Under the pieces are notes generated by a model, which searched no databases, was not told the origin of the DNA, and saw nothing but the letters and a program-made list of their open reading frames with translations. Positions 1-12,627 of a stretch of 64,000 nucleotides of DNA are shown here, in pieces. Every line of letters starts with the position of its first letter. Position 1 is the first letter of the stretch. This DNA is from Aphelocoma coerulescens (Eukaryota; Chordata; Aves; Passeriformes; Corvidae), in NCBI RefSeq assembly GCF_041296385.1, contig NC_091015.1, forward strand, positions 91,496,004-91,560,003, written 5' to 3'. Position numbers and translations under genes: made by a program.

Positions 1-47
1 TCTTGGGGCTTGTACAACATACAGGAGTGATAGGACTGAAATGGCTT

Positions 48-67
48 AAAAAAAAAAAAAAAAAAAA
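48..67. repeat. A20 homopolymer
   Basis: A run of 20 A. Only 47 bases of upstream sequence are in the window, so it cannot be decided whether it is the tail of a retroposed sequence or a simple repeat. Confidence 0.9.
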
Positions 68-1218
68 GTAGCCTCAGTGGGGGTCATAGAGTTATTTTTA
101 TTGAGCTGAACAGAGCCCTTGGTACCCACAGTTACTACAAGGGGCCAGCTACTATAAAAAACTAAAGAAGCTGTTTGAAGCTATCACACCCTCTAAGCCG
201 AGGCGTTTCAAAACTGTTGAGAAAAAGGAAATATTGTAGCTGTTTTCAAACCTTGTTCTAAACAGGTCGGAGCACAGAGAGGTACTGAAAATGCTAGTGC
301 TAGCAGGAGGTTCTGGCAATGGCATCAAGCAGATTTGGCACTACCTGTTTTGATAATATTCAGCCTTCTGCAGGCTTGCTGTCTGTATGAATATATGTGA
401 AGAAATACCTCTTCGAGGACTCACGACTCCCTTGAGTCTCCCACGTTCCCTGAGTGTTCCCATCTGAACCACTTCATATCCATAAGGCAGAGAAGCAGCC
501 TTCCTTCCGATAAGAGAGCAGAATATATTTGAAATCCTGGAAAGGGGGCTGTTTCAACCTGGTTCAGACACTATCCCAGCTGTCAAGCCAAAACAATGAC
601 AAAACAATGCAGAATTTCAAAGAGTTTTGATACTCATCCAGAAACCATGGCAGCTGGGTTATCAGTAAAACACAGCGACAGAAATACCTATTATAGTACT
701 CAGCTGTACTTGATGTAAGGCCCTGAATATTTGTTATGAGACAAACCCAGAATGTTGCCAGTAGCAAATATCTGCTTTGAAGTTTCTGGAAAAATAGAGA
801 CTTAGTCTGACAATGGTTAGCAAGTGGCTTGTCTTATCTCACAATACCTGCAGTTAAGGCTAAGAGGATTTCAATTTTTGTGGCATAGTAGATGTTTTTT
901 ATCAGAAGAATGACTGTAGACTTCAGAAAACTCTTCTAACATAAGTAACAGTAAAAATGCTGTCAAGTCAAAAATATCTTAACACTTAAGTGGAAATGTT
1001 TGGGGCAAATTCATGTAAAATCTATGTTTCCTTCATATCACAAAGTAGATAAGTGTAGGACAAAAGCGAGAAAACAGTACATAAACCTATGAAAAGGAAA
1101 AACAAAAGATCTTCTGTTGCTTATTTTTTTTTCTTTTCTAAACTTTGAAGCAAGAAATAGTCATTAAGTGCCAGAAATGCTGAATTTTTCACAGGCCTTA
1201 TTTGCTTTTACCCAAACT
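68..1218. other. AT-rich non-coding stretch
   Basis: No open frame longer than about 70 codons, no recognised repeat and no recognised RNA gene. It is ordinary unique AT-rich DNA as far as I can see. Confidence 0.6.
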
Positions 1219-1251
1219 TAAAAACTAGTGGCATGTCTGATGTCTCAGACT
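1219..1251 (+). repeat. Left arm of 33-bp perfect inverted repeat
   Basis: Pairs base for base with 2111-2143. The arm contains an internal small palindrome, GTCTGA-TGTC-TCAGAC. The first two bases are TA, the likely target-site duplication. Confidence 0.95.
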
Positions 1252-2141
1252 GGTAAGTCTGATAACATAATAAGATGTGTCTGTCTTTCCCAGTAATGGC
1301 AGCTGAGCTAATAAAAGATATAACTTTTCTCCACAAATTTTGTTGTGTTCAACTGTAATGAGGAAAACACATAGCTGCTGAAGAAGAAACACAACTATTT
1401 TTTTTATTTTAAAACATATGTATATGTATATGTATTTATGTCATTCTTCTGATTACTGCACTTAAAATTAACTATTCTGTGCAGCAACAGTTCCATAATT
1501 CAAATGATCAGGTTTCTAAACAACCACAATCTGAGGTCTGTAATAGTATGGAAATCCATGCAATTAATGTTTGTAAAGGTGCACTGAATTTAAAATTATC
1601 TTCATTAATGGCACAGTTTCATTCCAACTGCCTTTCATGTTTTGCAAGTGTGATTAATATTTCTGCCCACTAGAAAAACTTCTTATAACCATTCATTGCA
1701 ATAAATCTGAAATGCAAAGATTCAGTTATACAGGAAGACAGGATGAAGAATTTTACCAAAATGGTAAATACTCTCAAATAATAGATTTTGAATATTGGAG
1801 TTTCTATATTGCATATAAATCAGTTTGGACTGCAGAACATGCTGGTTTTTCCTGCATAATTGGTTATTCACTTATAATGACTCCTACTTTTTGCAACAAA
1901 CCACAGTGACAAAATGTGGCCATGATGGAAGTACACATAGCCACCTGTTGCAACATCAACTGCTATAGGGAGAAACCTGAGGGGTGCCCCGACAATGACC
2001 TGTAGTGTCATGGGTGGCTTTACTGTGTTTCAGAGCTATAAAATTTTTTATGAAAGCTTCTTGAAGGTCTTGTGGCTCTTCTTCTGACAAAGACACATTA
2101 ATTCAGGAGAAGTCTGAGACATCAGACATGCCACTAGTTTT
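1221..2141. mobile_element. Candidate non-autonomous DNA transposon (MITE-like) with 31-bp TIRs
   Basis: Two perfectly matching inverted arms (1219-1251 and 2111-2143, 33 of 33 bases) bracket 859 bases. The outermost two bases of each arm are TA. TA is its own reverse complement, so this fits a TA target-site duplication around a 921-bp element with 31-bp terminal inverted repeats that begin AAAACTAGTGGCATG. TA duplication and TIRs of about 30 bp are typical of the Tc1/mariner superfamily. The interior is AT-rich, has no open frame above about 65 codons and shows no recognisable transposase, so any element would be non-autonomous. Beyond the arms the similarity stops abruptly on both sides, as expected for element ends. 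I do not recognise the family. The alternative is a chance relic of a local inverted duplication. Confidence 0.6.
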
Positions 2142-2143
2142 TA
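2111..2143 (-). repeat. Right arm of 33-bp perfect inverted repeat
   Basis: Reverse complement of 1219-1251 with no mismatch. It ends in TA, followed by the unrelated flank GAGGAGGGAG. Confidence 0.95.
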
Positions 2144-5100
2144 GAGGAGGGAGAAAGTTAAACAAGAAACTGGAGTCATTAGACAAATAGTTACAAAAAA
2201 AAAAAAAATCTAAAGCCTGGTTTCTTAGAGGCACTTTCTTTATCAGAGTCTCTATTTAATTAATTTCACCTTTTGAATGTGAAATTCATAAATGAACTAT
2301 GGAATAACGAAGATGAGTACCATCTTGTCTGATGGCTGTGCATGGTCCTGTTTATTCTGATACAAAGGGACTGGAAAAAAGCAGTAAATTCAAAAGCATG
2401 GAAAGCATTCTAAGCCTGCCAAGCAGGAAGGTTAGCCAAGAATTAACTTGTTACTTTACATGGGGAATTCAGGAGGAGGTGAGTAATCCATCTGAACTGT
2501 GCCAAAATAAGTACAAAAGATGGGTGAAGATTATACTTTGATAAAGGCCTGTCAGATACTGCTCAATCTATCCTACGTCTTCTTTTCAGATTAAATTTCT
2601 TGTAATTAAATTTCAAAAAAAAAAAATTAGGAACAAGTTCCAACAGTGATGAAATATAACTTCTTATTATTATTTTTCAGGTTTTTAACTATTTTGTACT
2701 TCTTAATGGCATATATAATAAAATAATTTGTTTGGTTTTCTAATTAATTTTACTATTTCATGAAAAAATTTGAGTGTAAAATAAAACATCTAAATAAAAG
2801 AACATTGTCACTGTGTTTATTTTCACTAGATAATAAGGAAGTTATTTTCAGAATCTCATAACATGGAATTTTTATATCTGTGGATGGATGCTTTGCAAGT
2901 ATTATCTAGGTATTCCTGCTCTAAGACATTATAAAAGAATAACACATTAAGGAATAGCTAAGGAAAATATATCAGTGTTTTACTGTGTAAAGTATTCCAT
3001 AAGAATAAGGTTTGTAATTTTTTTTGATCTTTCAGGTTTTAAAAGCAACAAATCTATAAGCTCTACTCCTTGCACACACAAAAAAAGGAAAAAAACACAA
3101 AAAACCTCTTACAAAAAGCAAGATATCATTTGGAGTTAGCACATGAGAAGTTAATTAAATTTATGTAGATAGAAGAGAAAAATTTTAGTCAAAAAATTGT
3201 CACTGAAAGATGCATATTCAAGTGTCACATATTCTTTCTGAATGGATTTGGCAGGAATATGCAATAAAAAAAAGTAAAAGCCCTCTCAGAAATTATTTAA
3301 AATTTCATCCTGAACTGTTTATTATGCCATCCTAATTAGCTAAGCTATTTAGAACAGTCACTAACCTTTCACTGCATGTTAGCATTTTATTATGTATTAA
3401 CTTACATCTTTATTCAGAGTTGTTGTAGGTATTAAGAAGAGTTTAACAAAAATGGTGGAAGACCCCCAACCATTTTCCAAATTCTTTCGTAGAAGAAAAA
3501 GAAATACTTTTTAAGAAATTAGTTTACCCCAATAAAATATTTATTCTCTTCCTTATTTTTGTTGAATTTTTTTTAATTTGCTTAATTGCACTGTTCTATG
3601 TAACAAGTTGACATGTCTCTAGCAGTCGATTATTATCACTCACAAAAAAGCATTCCAACCACAGGCTATATTTCTTAAAGTTTCTGATTAAAATGCTCTG
3701 GTAGTCACTGAGAAGTTCAAATTCATCTGAATACAGTAAGTGTTTTATATATATATACACTGTGAGAAATTTAATTTTAGAGAGAATATTCTGTGATGGA
3801 ATTCCAAGATTAAATGCAAACTTCAGTTTTGACCACCGAACCAGCAACAATATCTTTATCTTTTTAGGACATACTGATCCTGTGTGGCCCTTTGTAATAC
3901 CTATCAGAAAAACTGAATATCCTTAAAGCTGCCTTTTACCTTTAGATGTGTTTTAAGTCTCAGCAAGCTCTATTAAAGTCCTCTGAACTGCGTATTTTAG
4001 GGATGCTTTTCAACCAAAAGACTTCTTTTAAGCATACCATAATAGCCTTCCTGAAAGCTTAGGTTTGAACGCTTACAACAGAGAATTGGAAAGGCCTCTC
4101 CATCAGGCTTTTGCTCAGGAGATTGTGCATACATTTCAGATGATTTTGCAGTCTAATAGAGGATGCTGTAGCAGCCCGTGGTCTCACAAAATTATTTTCT
4201 TGTTGTTTAGAAGTACAAGCATCTGTCCTGCCTGCCACCATTGTTCCCATCCCAAGGTTCCCTGCAGAGGTTCTAAAAGAACAAACAGACAATTAAAAAA
4301 CAAAACAACAAAAAACAATCAATCAAACAAACAAAAAAAGAAAACTGAGAAAAGCAGTTTCTTAGTCTCAGATATATTAGTTCTTAAGACAAAAGTCTTC
4401 ATCAAGCTGCTTCTGTAAGAAGAGGTGCAGCTGCTGCATCTCCATAGAGGAACTAAATTCACTGGATTAGCTTAAAAACAATATTTTGGTTTAATAGATC
4501 TCATTCTTCTTTGATCCCTAACATGACCATTACACAAAACAAAGGAATGTCCTTATTCTAAAATACAGATTATGTTACAACCTAAAAGAGAAAATTAGAA
4601 AATTAGAAAATTATGAAAATTAGAGCTGGGTCTGAAATGTATCACTTTGACCATCCGGTACATCTTGTTTCACTATTCAGTGCAGCACCGCCCTCTTTCT
4701 CTGTTCTTGCACAGCTTCAGAGGTTGCAGATTTATACCATACTCACAGTCTAAACCATGATTAAAAAGGATTGTGGCATACACAGGGATGCTAAAAAGTT
4801 ATAGAACAGTAAGTATTTTCCAGATGAAAAATGAAGACTCTAGGTAACTAAGAATGAGAAATCATCTGTTCAAAGAAATTGTTCTCTCATCATATAAGCT
4901 ATAATCTTTGACTTGTAATATGCATGTAAGATATAGGCCTGTAAAAATATTGTAATATTTTTGCTGATGAAAATGCCATCTTTGCAGGTTAGAGATATTA
5001 GATTAGATTTTAGAATCAGAGTGTTTATTCAAATATGATGAAACCCATTAGTGAAAAGTATATTACAGTGCTGGTTTCACTGTATTCTTTAAACAATCTA

Positions 5101-5272
5101 ATATTAAAATGCTAAAATTGAGATTATCACAGGAATTTTTTTTCCCTTCAAATTACTGATGTCACTTACTCCTGTTAATGTTATATGCCATGTATGAAAT
5201 TTTTTACTCAAGACTGCAGGTAATATAGAAACACTAAACAGAAAGATCTGAGACCTTTTTGTTTTCATTACT
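2144..5272. other. AT-rich non-coding stretch
   Basis: No gene seen. It holds short A runs near 2197 and 2616, a TA microsatellite near 3750, an A/C-rich patch at about 4293-4345 and the 8-bp tandem repeat at 4590-4622. Open frames here are short and partly made of the A/C-rich patch. Confidence 0.6.
4590..4622 (+). repeat. 8-bp tandem repeat, four copies
   Basis: GAAAATTA is repeated three times head to tail (4590-4613), then a T, then a fourth copy (4615-4622). Confidence 0.9.
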
Positions 5273-5710
5273 TGATGACTTAGGTTTTAACTTTTATATT
5301 TTTCAAATCCTGTACTGCCTAGTGTGTAACTCTGGGGTTTCTTGTAGCCTGTTAACTTCTGCTCTCTCATGCCAGGTAGACATAACAAAGCCTCTCTGGG
5401 CCTGCTCTTCAAGGACACCCAGTCTGTCATAGGCCCAAAAGTATAAACCAAAAGCCTCTGAGAGGGAGGCAAGCAGAGGGGAATTACATCATTAAACTGA
5501 AGCTTTAATTGGAGAATTAACTCTGATATGCAAATGAACCAAACCTATAAAAGTGTGAAGAACTTGTGACCTGCCATTCACCTTGGGGTCCATCTTGGCA
5601 ACAGCCTCTGGCTCCCAGGGTGTACCTTTGAAGGCCTTTCAAATAAATACCTACCTTTATTCCCTTACTCCTGTCTAGTCTCTGTTTGTAGGAGGCCTCT
5701 CAAGGCATCA
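5273..5710 (+). mobile_element. Solo LTR, ERVL-like
   Basis: The 438-bp block has LTR architecture. Its ends are the inverted pentamers TGATG and CATCA. In order it carries an octamer ATGCAAAT (5528-5535), a TATA box TATAAAAG (5546-5553), a polyadenylation signal AATAAA (5642-5647), and then a U5-like tail ending AAGGCATCA. The text agrees with my recollection of avian ERVL-type LTRs. No internal retroviral coding sequence lies on either side, so this is a solo LTR left by recombination. The target-site duplication is unclear: ACTTG occurs at 5270-5274 and again at 5711-5715, but the first overlaps the proposed TG start, so the left boundary may be off by a few bases. Confidence 0.75.
5528..5553 (+). 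promoter_or_regulatory. Octamer plus TATA box of the LTR
   Basis: ATGCAAAT (a POU-factor octamer) lies 10 bases upstream of TATAAAAG. Both are intact and spaced as in an RNA polymerase II core promoter. This would direct rightward transcription starting near 5575-5580. Confidence 0.55.
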
Positions 5711-6693
5711 ACTTGTGCTCTACATTTAGAGGATCATAAATACCTTTATTTTCTTACTTTCTGTAAGACTATGACAGGTTATTATGCAATTTGTTAATTT
5801 CAAATTATTCTTACAAAGTCTGCAATCTAAAACTCTAGAATTAGAGTCCAAAATGTTTTTTATCTTGAATGAAAGCTTAAAAAAACTGCACTGAGAGAAA
5901 ACTTTTTCATCTGCTTGTCAGTGGGCATTATGCTATATAAAGATCTAACCTGTTAGATGGGGAAAATACTAGATTTCTGTGTATCATCACTGATCTTTGC
6001 TTTCACTTGGAGAAATTCTGGGTCAGCTAAAACTGTAATTTTTTACACTTACTTGATGCCAAGTGCCATATTCCAACCTGAAACATGACCTACATGCAAA
6101 TTCAACATACACCGCGTGGACATTATGATATAGAGAAACTATGACAGAATTGAAGACACTTGCTAGTAGGAAAAGAATGAAATTTTGAGAAGCTCTCTTT
6201 CTTCAGGATACTTTATTAATCTCAAATGCATTCTGCCAGATGATAAACTAATTGATTTCTAGGGGATTAAAGCTCCACTCATTGTTCATCTTTGAATTTG
6301 AAAGATACAGCAGTGGGTAATTGGAGATACATAGCAAACTAGGTCAAATTTGTTAAGTATATTTTGCTTTACATTAAGCAATAAATAATCTACTCATGCA
6401 TTGGAAGTTAAGAAGAAACAAATTAAAAACATGTCAAAACTGAGAAGCAAGCAAACAAAACAAAGCTTGTCACTTAGAAAAAAAAAAAGAAAAAAACAAG
6501 GAATATGTGTTACTTGGGAAACTGTATTTTGACTAGGGTAGGAATGTCAAAACCTTAGCTGACCTGATGACAAAAACTCAAACCCTATAAATCCGTGTTG
6601 ACATACTGCACAACAGTTCTGTGCACTTGAAGTCAGCATATGTCAGTGCTGAGCTAACAGAAGTGAGTTCACTGTCATCCCTCCTCACTTCCC

Positions 6694-6713
6694 TTTCATT
6701 TCATTTCATTTCA
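6694..6713 (+). repeat. (TTTCA)4 microsatellite
   Basis: Four perfect copies of a pentanucleotide. It is short. Confidence 0.9.
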
Positions 6714-8838
6714 ACAGCATGCCTTGCCACTCTCTTTTGCTGGTGGAAGGAGTGTATGAGCAGCAACATGTATCAGGGAATCCCTCTGCTCCTGCTAAAG
6801 CTCTGGTCTTCCACAGTAAGGAATCCCACTCGTCAGGTTAGACAGAGACAAGAAGTTCATGCTCATGAAATCTAAAACCCCACATTACTGTATTTACTTA
6901 TTAAAGTCCTTACCTGGGGAGAGAGCCTCAGCATTGCTCCCTATTCCCAAGCATATTTGGTAACTGATCCAGTGAGTTATTTAAATTAGTGCTTGCCATG
7001 GGCATTCCTGTGATATTACTTGGGCGTAAGAGATTTCTTTTCATGAACTGATTTGCTATAGAAGAAGAGCAGCAGCAGTCACTTGGTTTTATCATCGCTT
7101 GAGCCATTGGAACTTTTGCTTCCAATATAATCCCAAACTGTGAGGTCCAGGACCTTTGCTGTGCAATGAGCTAAACTAAAAACAGTGTGAACTGTGCAGG
7201 ACTTGGAATTTTATCTGCAACCTGATATTCCTAGGAAAAAACCCACAAACTACATTTTCTTCTGTTATTTCATTAACACTTTATCCCAAATGTATCATTT
7301 TTTATTTAAAAATAAATTTCTCTTTTATGTTAAACAAATTTGGTGTGTCTCTGTTTGTGTGAGATCAATGTATTTATTACGCTTTGTTATTGATTGAAGA
7401 GATAGAAAAGAAATGTAATTTTAAAATGTGCAACAACAACAAGTTCCCAATTTAGCTGCAGCAGAACCTGAGATAAATAAATACGTTTGCATATTTGTAA
7501 CTCAGAACCTTTTCTGGTAAAGAGGATGACGGTCTCTGAGCTGTCCATCTGCTTCAAGCAAGATTATTTGTATCACATATGTTTAAATTAACCACAGAAG
7601 AAGGTTAATTCTCTTAGTATTCCTGAGTGATGACTTCCTTTTTTAAATTGCAATTAGAGAATGAAGAATTCAATTTAGTCGTTTATTCATTAGTAGAGTA
7701 TAATAGATAAATGAAAGACAAAAATTAATGTCTTCAGTGTTATGTAAATAATGAAAAGTGTATTTCCCTGCTGTAGTTATACTTTTGATGAGCAGACTAA
7801 GATAGTTTTCATCACATGAATATTCCATTGTGCTGCTTGACGGAAAGAATTAATCGCATATTTGTGGAAGAAGGCATTGTGTTTATTTCAATGAGATTGC
7901 AAAAGGTGATAGGAGATCTAGTTTTGTTTTACCTCAGAAGTGTCTTTGCAGAGACAAATGTAGTGCAGAAAGCAAAGCTGGGTGTTGTGCCAGATTCGCA
8001 AGCGCTGCACAAAAGATTTGTTGTCCTGTTCCATCAGTTTTCACTCTGGGCAAAATTATTTTTGCCAAACACTATATTTTATAGTTGAGTAGGAAAAAAG
8101 GGGAATGTTAAAAAGGAAAGTTTAAAGTGATTCATTTGCTTTGGTGCAGAACTGCAGCAACCCTGTGGAGCATAGCAGTCTCACTGAAATGAGTGAGTAC
8201 AATTAAGCAGGTTAGCAGAGAACATATACTGGGTCTGTGTTATCGTTTCCCATTGGATTGTTCTGAAAGGGGATCACAACACGAGGAAGGATAAGGCACT
8301 TTCTTTACAGAATTCTTCTCATATCTTGATCTTGTATTTTACCTATTACAGTAAGATATGGCACAACCCATCTAAAAAGAAGTCCTGAACTTTTTCTAAG
8401 TCTCAGTTTTTAATGCTGTTTCTTATCCCTGATAAAACAGGGATAGGTCCCCTGAGCACTGTAGAAGGAAGTCCCCATAGTTCACATGGCTGCAGAAGTG
8501 AACCTGGGTTTCTTTCCTTGATATATTCCAAAAAGGGATGACTATCATTTCTGGGTCCTGATATAATACAACCATCCTTTTATTCTGTCACTAGTGACTC
8601 AGATCATAAAATTGTTTATCAATAATGTTTCATTCCAGAAACACTTCAGAATTTCCTGTGTTGTGAAAGAGACAAATATTTTGAAAAAGTAAGCTCTGCT
8701 ATCTATTAACCCTTCTGTGCTCAGCTTTCTCCAAATGTCTACAGATACTGCCTATCAGTTAAGTAATTTTCCATAGCACATAAATCCAATTTTTGTGAAG
8801 CTATTCACCATTGACAAGAGTTGATTAGAGTTCACATA

Positions 8839-8898
8839 TTTTTTTTCTTTTTGGTTTGATTTGGTTTGCTTGGTTGGTTTTTGGGGTTTGTTTTGTTG
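8839..8898 (+). repeat. T/G-rich simple tract
   Basis: Sixty bases almost wholly of T and G with irregular GGTTT and GGTTG units. On the other strand this is an A/C-rich tract. Confidence 0.85.
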
Positions 8899-11800
8899 CC
8901 AAAACTAAGGAAACACCCTGTCTCCAAATAGTTGTGACTGCAGAGGACATTCCCAATTCCCCACTCCGCCCCATGACAAACTTCACACTTGAGCTCTGCG
9001 GTGTGTCAATATGGAGCATCTGGTTGTTGGGAATTTTATGGATGTCTCTCCTTGTTGACTCTCTTTTCTCCTGAATTAACTGGTGAAATTTCTGGGTTTT
9101 GGAAAAAAACTCAATGCATGTAGTCCATGTCATACCTTTTCTTTCAAACCCGGCATGAGAGATGAGATTTGCAATGCAATAAGGTGCCTGTCAACTTCAA
9201 CCTGACCTCATGCATTTCAATGAAGCTCATTTTTCTGAAATACTCATTTCAAGAAACTTTTTTCTGGAGACTAATAGAAATTTTATTGTCCAAATATTGT
9301 TCTACAGATGAATGTTAACGATATTTTTGATCTAAATTTTCATTTTTAAAGCATTATCCTACTAATCACACTAATTTTTCAGTACTTTGATGTTAACATT
9401 TGCAAGTTGCTGACCCCTGATAAATGATATATGTTCTACACAAATAAAAGGACTAATGTATCCTTTCCATGCCATTTCAATAATTTTTCCTGTACAGAGA
9501 GACCTAATAGCAGAAAAAAACCCTGAGGTAGCACTGTAATGCCTGACTAAACCCCAGATTTCAAACTATCAATTTATATTATTTTCTTACAGTACAGTGA
9601 AAGCAGCAGTAACATTTATTTCATTCAGATTAATGTTGTTAGTTTGGATTTGCTATTAATTTCTTCTGGCTGTCCTTGCATACAGACAGAAAAAATAGGA
9701 AAAAGAGCAATGAAAGAATGGGTTGATGGTAGCAAGGCCCTTGGAAAGTTTTGTAGACAACATATTCTCTATTTTAGTCTAAATGCTGGAAGTAATGAGC
9801 AGAGGGAGATGAGAGGAGAGAATGAGTGAATAGCCACCTGCAGTCTCACTCTGCAGGCAGCAATGGGTAGATTTCCAAGCCAGCTTTTAACTATTTAGAA
9901 TATAAAATTGTGCCTACAACAACCTCAGTGAAGGCTAATTCTATGTTCTGGGGCAGACACACTCACTTTCCCACCTTAACACAGAAGGTGAGTCAGGGAA
10001 GAACTTGATGGTGGATTGATCCCAGAGTGACATTCCCTTAATTTGCTTCGTTAAAAATGTCATTGGGACTGGTTTTAAAAAGAGCCTTCTCAGAGACATT
10101 CATTCTTTCCCAAGATAAAATTTCTTTTTGGTGAACTGGGTAAAGTCCAAATAAATACTTTAGTTATCATAAAATGCATCTACATGATCAATGGCTCCTC
10201 AACAGCTTGTTCTTTAGGCAGTCTGTGTGTCAGGATCCCAGCACGGGGGTGATAAAGCTGTTTTTGAACAAATGAGTAGTATTTACAGAATGGATTTGTT
10301 TCCTTGTTCTTGCTGAGTAACCATTTATAAAGCTGAACCAACCCTTTATTTACTTTGCAGTTTTTACCGAGTCCTTGCTTAGGATAACTCTCATTATTCA
10401 CTACAATTTCACAACTCAGAACAGATCAGGAGGAAATACATCTGGACTGAGAAATTACTGACTGCATTTCTTCTCTGGTAGGAAAATACATACTTTGAGA
10501 ACCAGCAAAGCACTGTTACTCTGGAGTGACAGTTAAGAGAAGCACAACTGAAGTTGCCAGAAAAATTCACATCCTTCCTGGTTTGTAAATTTTGAGCACC
10601 TTAAGTACTTGGCAAAACATTTTTAAGCTACAGCAGGCAACATTCCAGCTGCAGAATCAGAACTTTAAAGAGGTTTGATTAACTTGCCATTCAGGCTTGT
10701 ACTATTATAATTATGTTTTCTCTTGGCTGTTTGATTAAAGAAATAAGTAAACCACTTCAGCATTAGAGGCATTAATATTGAACATGCTGATCCTGGTGGG
10801 AACTTAATACTTCCTTCTATACAGACAATGATACAATCACTTGATAGCTGGGAAACGGCATCCTTGTCTTTGGGTGTCACACTGTAAGTAATGACAGCAA
10901 AAGCGAGGCTGTTCTGCCATGGCAAGCTCACTGTGTAAAAGAGGCTGAGTCATCTCTGCAGACAGTCAGAAAGTAGAGGGTTTTTTCCATAAGAGCCCTG
11001 GTGTTCTGAAAGGTTTGTGCCACATATTTTTTACAGTAAAATTAAAAAAAATCCCCAACAATTGAGAATAAATGAATCAAGACAAATAAGAAGATTTTAG
11101 CCAATGCAGAGGCCTGTGACACCAATAAACTATAAATGGATTAATGAGGATATAATCAACATTAGCTACACTATAAAGTATGAAACTATTAAATGCTATA
11201 ATTAAGAGTACTGTGCATTTATAACACTGTGACGGCATAGCCAGACAGAACTTTGCTTAAACATTTCAGCAATGCAATCACCAAATAGTCAAACAAAGCT
11301 AGGTCTAGTTGCATATAAAAAGCATCCTGACAACTAAAGCTGCCAGAGCGAGAACAAGATATGCACAAGGGACATCATTCCAAATACTCAAGGATTACTG
11401 GCAAGACAAAAAGACAACATTTATGGGATAAAAGAAAACTCCCTTTCCTCTTGCAATAAGAGAACACTAGTATGACCTCATGGAGCACAAGTGAGTAGAA
11501 CTGGAGAACTGGAGAAAGTGAAGGAAGACAAGTTCATTTTGTTTCTGACTTCTCTTGTTGAATAACTCCCAAGCCTGATCATTAGGACCTCTGCGATTAA
11601 AACCCACCACGGACTGCACACATTGGTAGTAACTACATGGCATGTGCTCCATGGTATTGTATACTCACTGCTAATTTAGAGTGGGACTCTCAGAAGGCAA
11701 AGAGCTTTGTGTATGTATTGGTGATGATGAATACTAAAATCTGACCATTAACAAAGCTGTTACTAATGAACAAACTCTAAAGCTGGCTTGATTTGCCACT

Positions 11801-12558
11801 CTCCTAAACATGATGATGGTTCTTTAGCTGAGATATATATATGTAATACTTGCATACACATATGTTCAGTAAGAATAAGGTATTGTGTCATTTTTCCATA
11901 CTAAGATAAGTTACACATAATATACAGTGCTGTGTGGTAGCATTTGGTAAAAACATAGCATCATTGCCAAAGAAGGACTTCCACATCCTTGCAAGCTAGG
12001 AGTCACAATACCTTAATCTTGAATCCTAGCGAAGATTTTAAACCACAATCATGTTACAACTTCTAACCTGGAAAACATAACTGAATCTTCTTAACAATTT
12101 TTCTTCTTAAAGAGCACCAAAAAACGACCTAGTTACTTTTGCCTATCCTTTGTACCATATTGGAAACAACCTCTTTTGTCACCAAGAATTCAAAGCAGAT
12201 GTAACTTAGGAGCATTCTCTAATTTAATTTCATTTTTATTCAGGAACTACTTAATGCAAATTGCAATAGCAAGTTGCTTCATTACTAGATTAGAGATGCA
12301 GGCTCTCATGACCATTATTCTGTCTGATGCCATGAATCTTGAAAACTCCCTGTTCCCAGTAGTAGCACAGCTGCTGCTGTGAAGCAGCCAGAATATTCTG
12401 AGCTCTCCAGAACCAGAGGAATTTGTCTTCAAAAGTGTGAGCTTAAACTTGTTCCAACTCAGGTGAGCATAAGACCTTTGGCAAGTACTATAGTCACAAT
12501 GTTTGTCTTGCTGTGGTTTTTTCCAGCAATTCAAAACAGAGTTATTATGTTGACATTT

Positions 12559-12627
12559 AGTGGGAAATCTGCTTGTGGGCTTGTGGGAAACCTGCTTGTG
12601 GGCTCGTGCAAAATCTGCTAGTGGCCT
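12559..12627 (+). repeat. 23-bp minisatellite, three copies
   Basis: Three head-to-tail units of 23 bp (12559-12581, 12582-12604, 12605-12627), each built around GGGAAA-CTGCTTGTGGGCT-like text. Units 1 and 2 differ at two positions and unit 3 is more diverged. The array lies in a 147-codon minus-strand frame that I do not believe is coding. Confidence 0.9.

Larger units (their letters stand above)
5711..12558. other. Long non-coding stretch
   Basis: No gene is supported. It contains (TTTCA)4 at 6694-6713, a weak exon-like frame on the minus strand at 6914-7158 (see findings) and a T/G-rich simple tract at 8839-8898. Otherwise it is AT-rich DNA in which no repeat family is recognised. Confidence 0.55.

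Noticed and set aside
4065..4418. 117-codon plus-strand open frame
   Set aside because: Its second half encodes a Lys/Asn-rich run from an A/C-rich simple tract, and an antisense frame is open over the same place.
6694..6713. TTTCA pentanucleotide repeat as a possible unstable expansion
   Set aside because: Only four units. Nothing suggests expansion.
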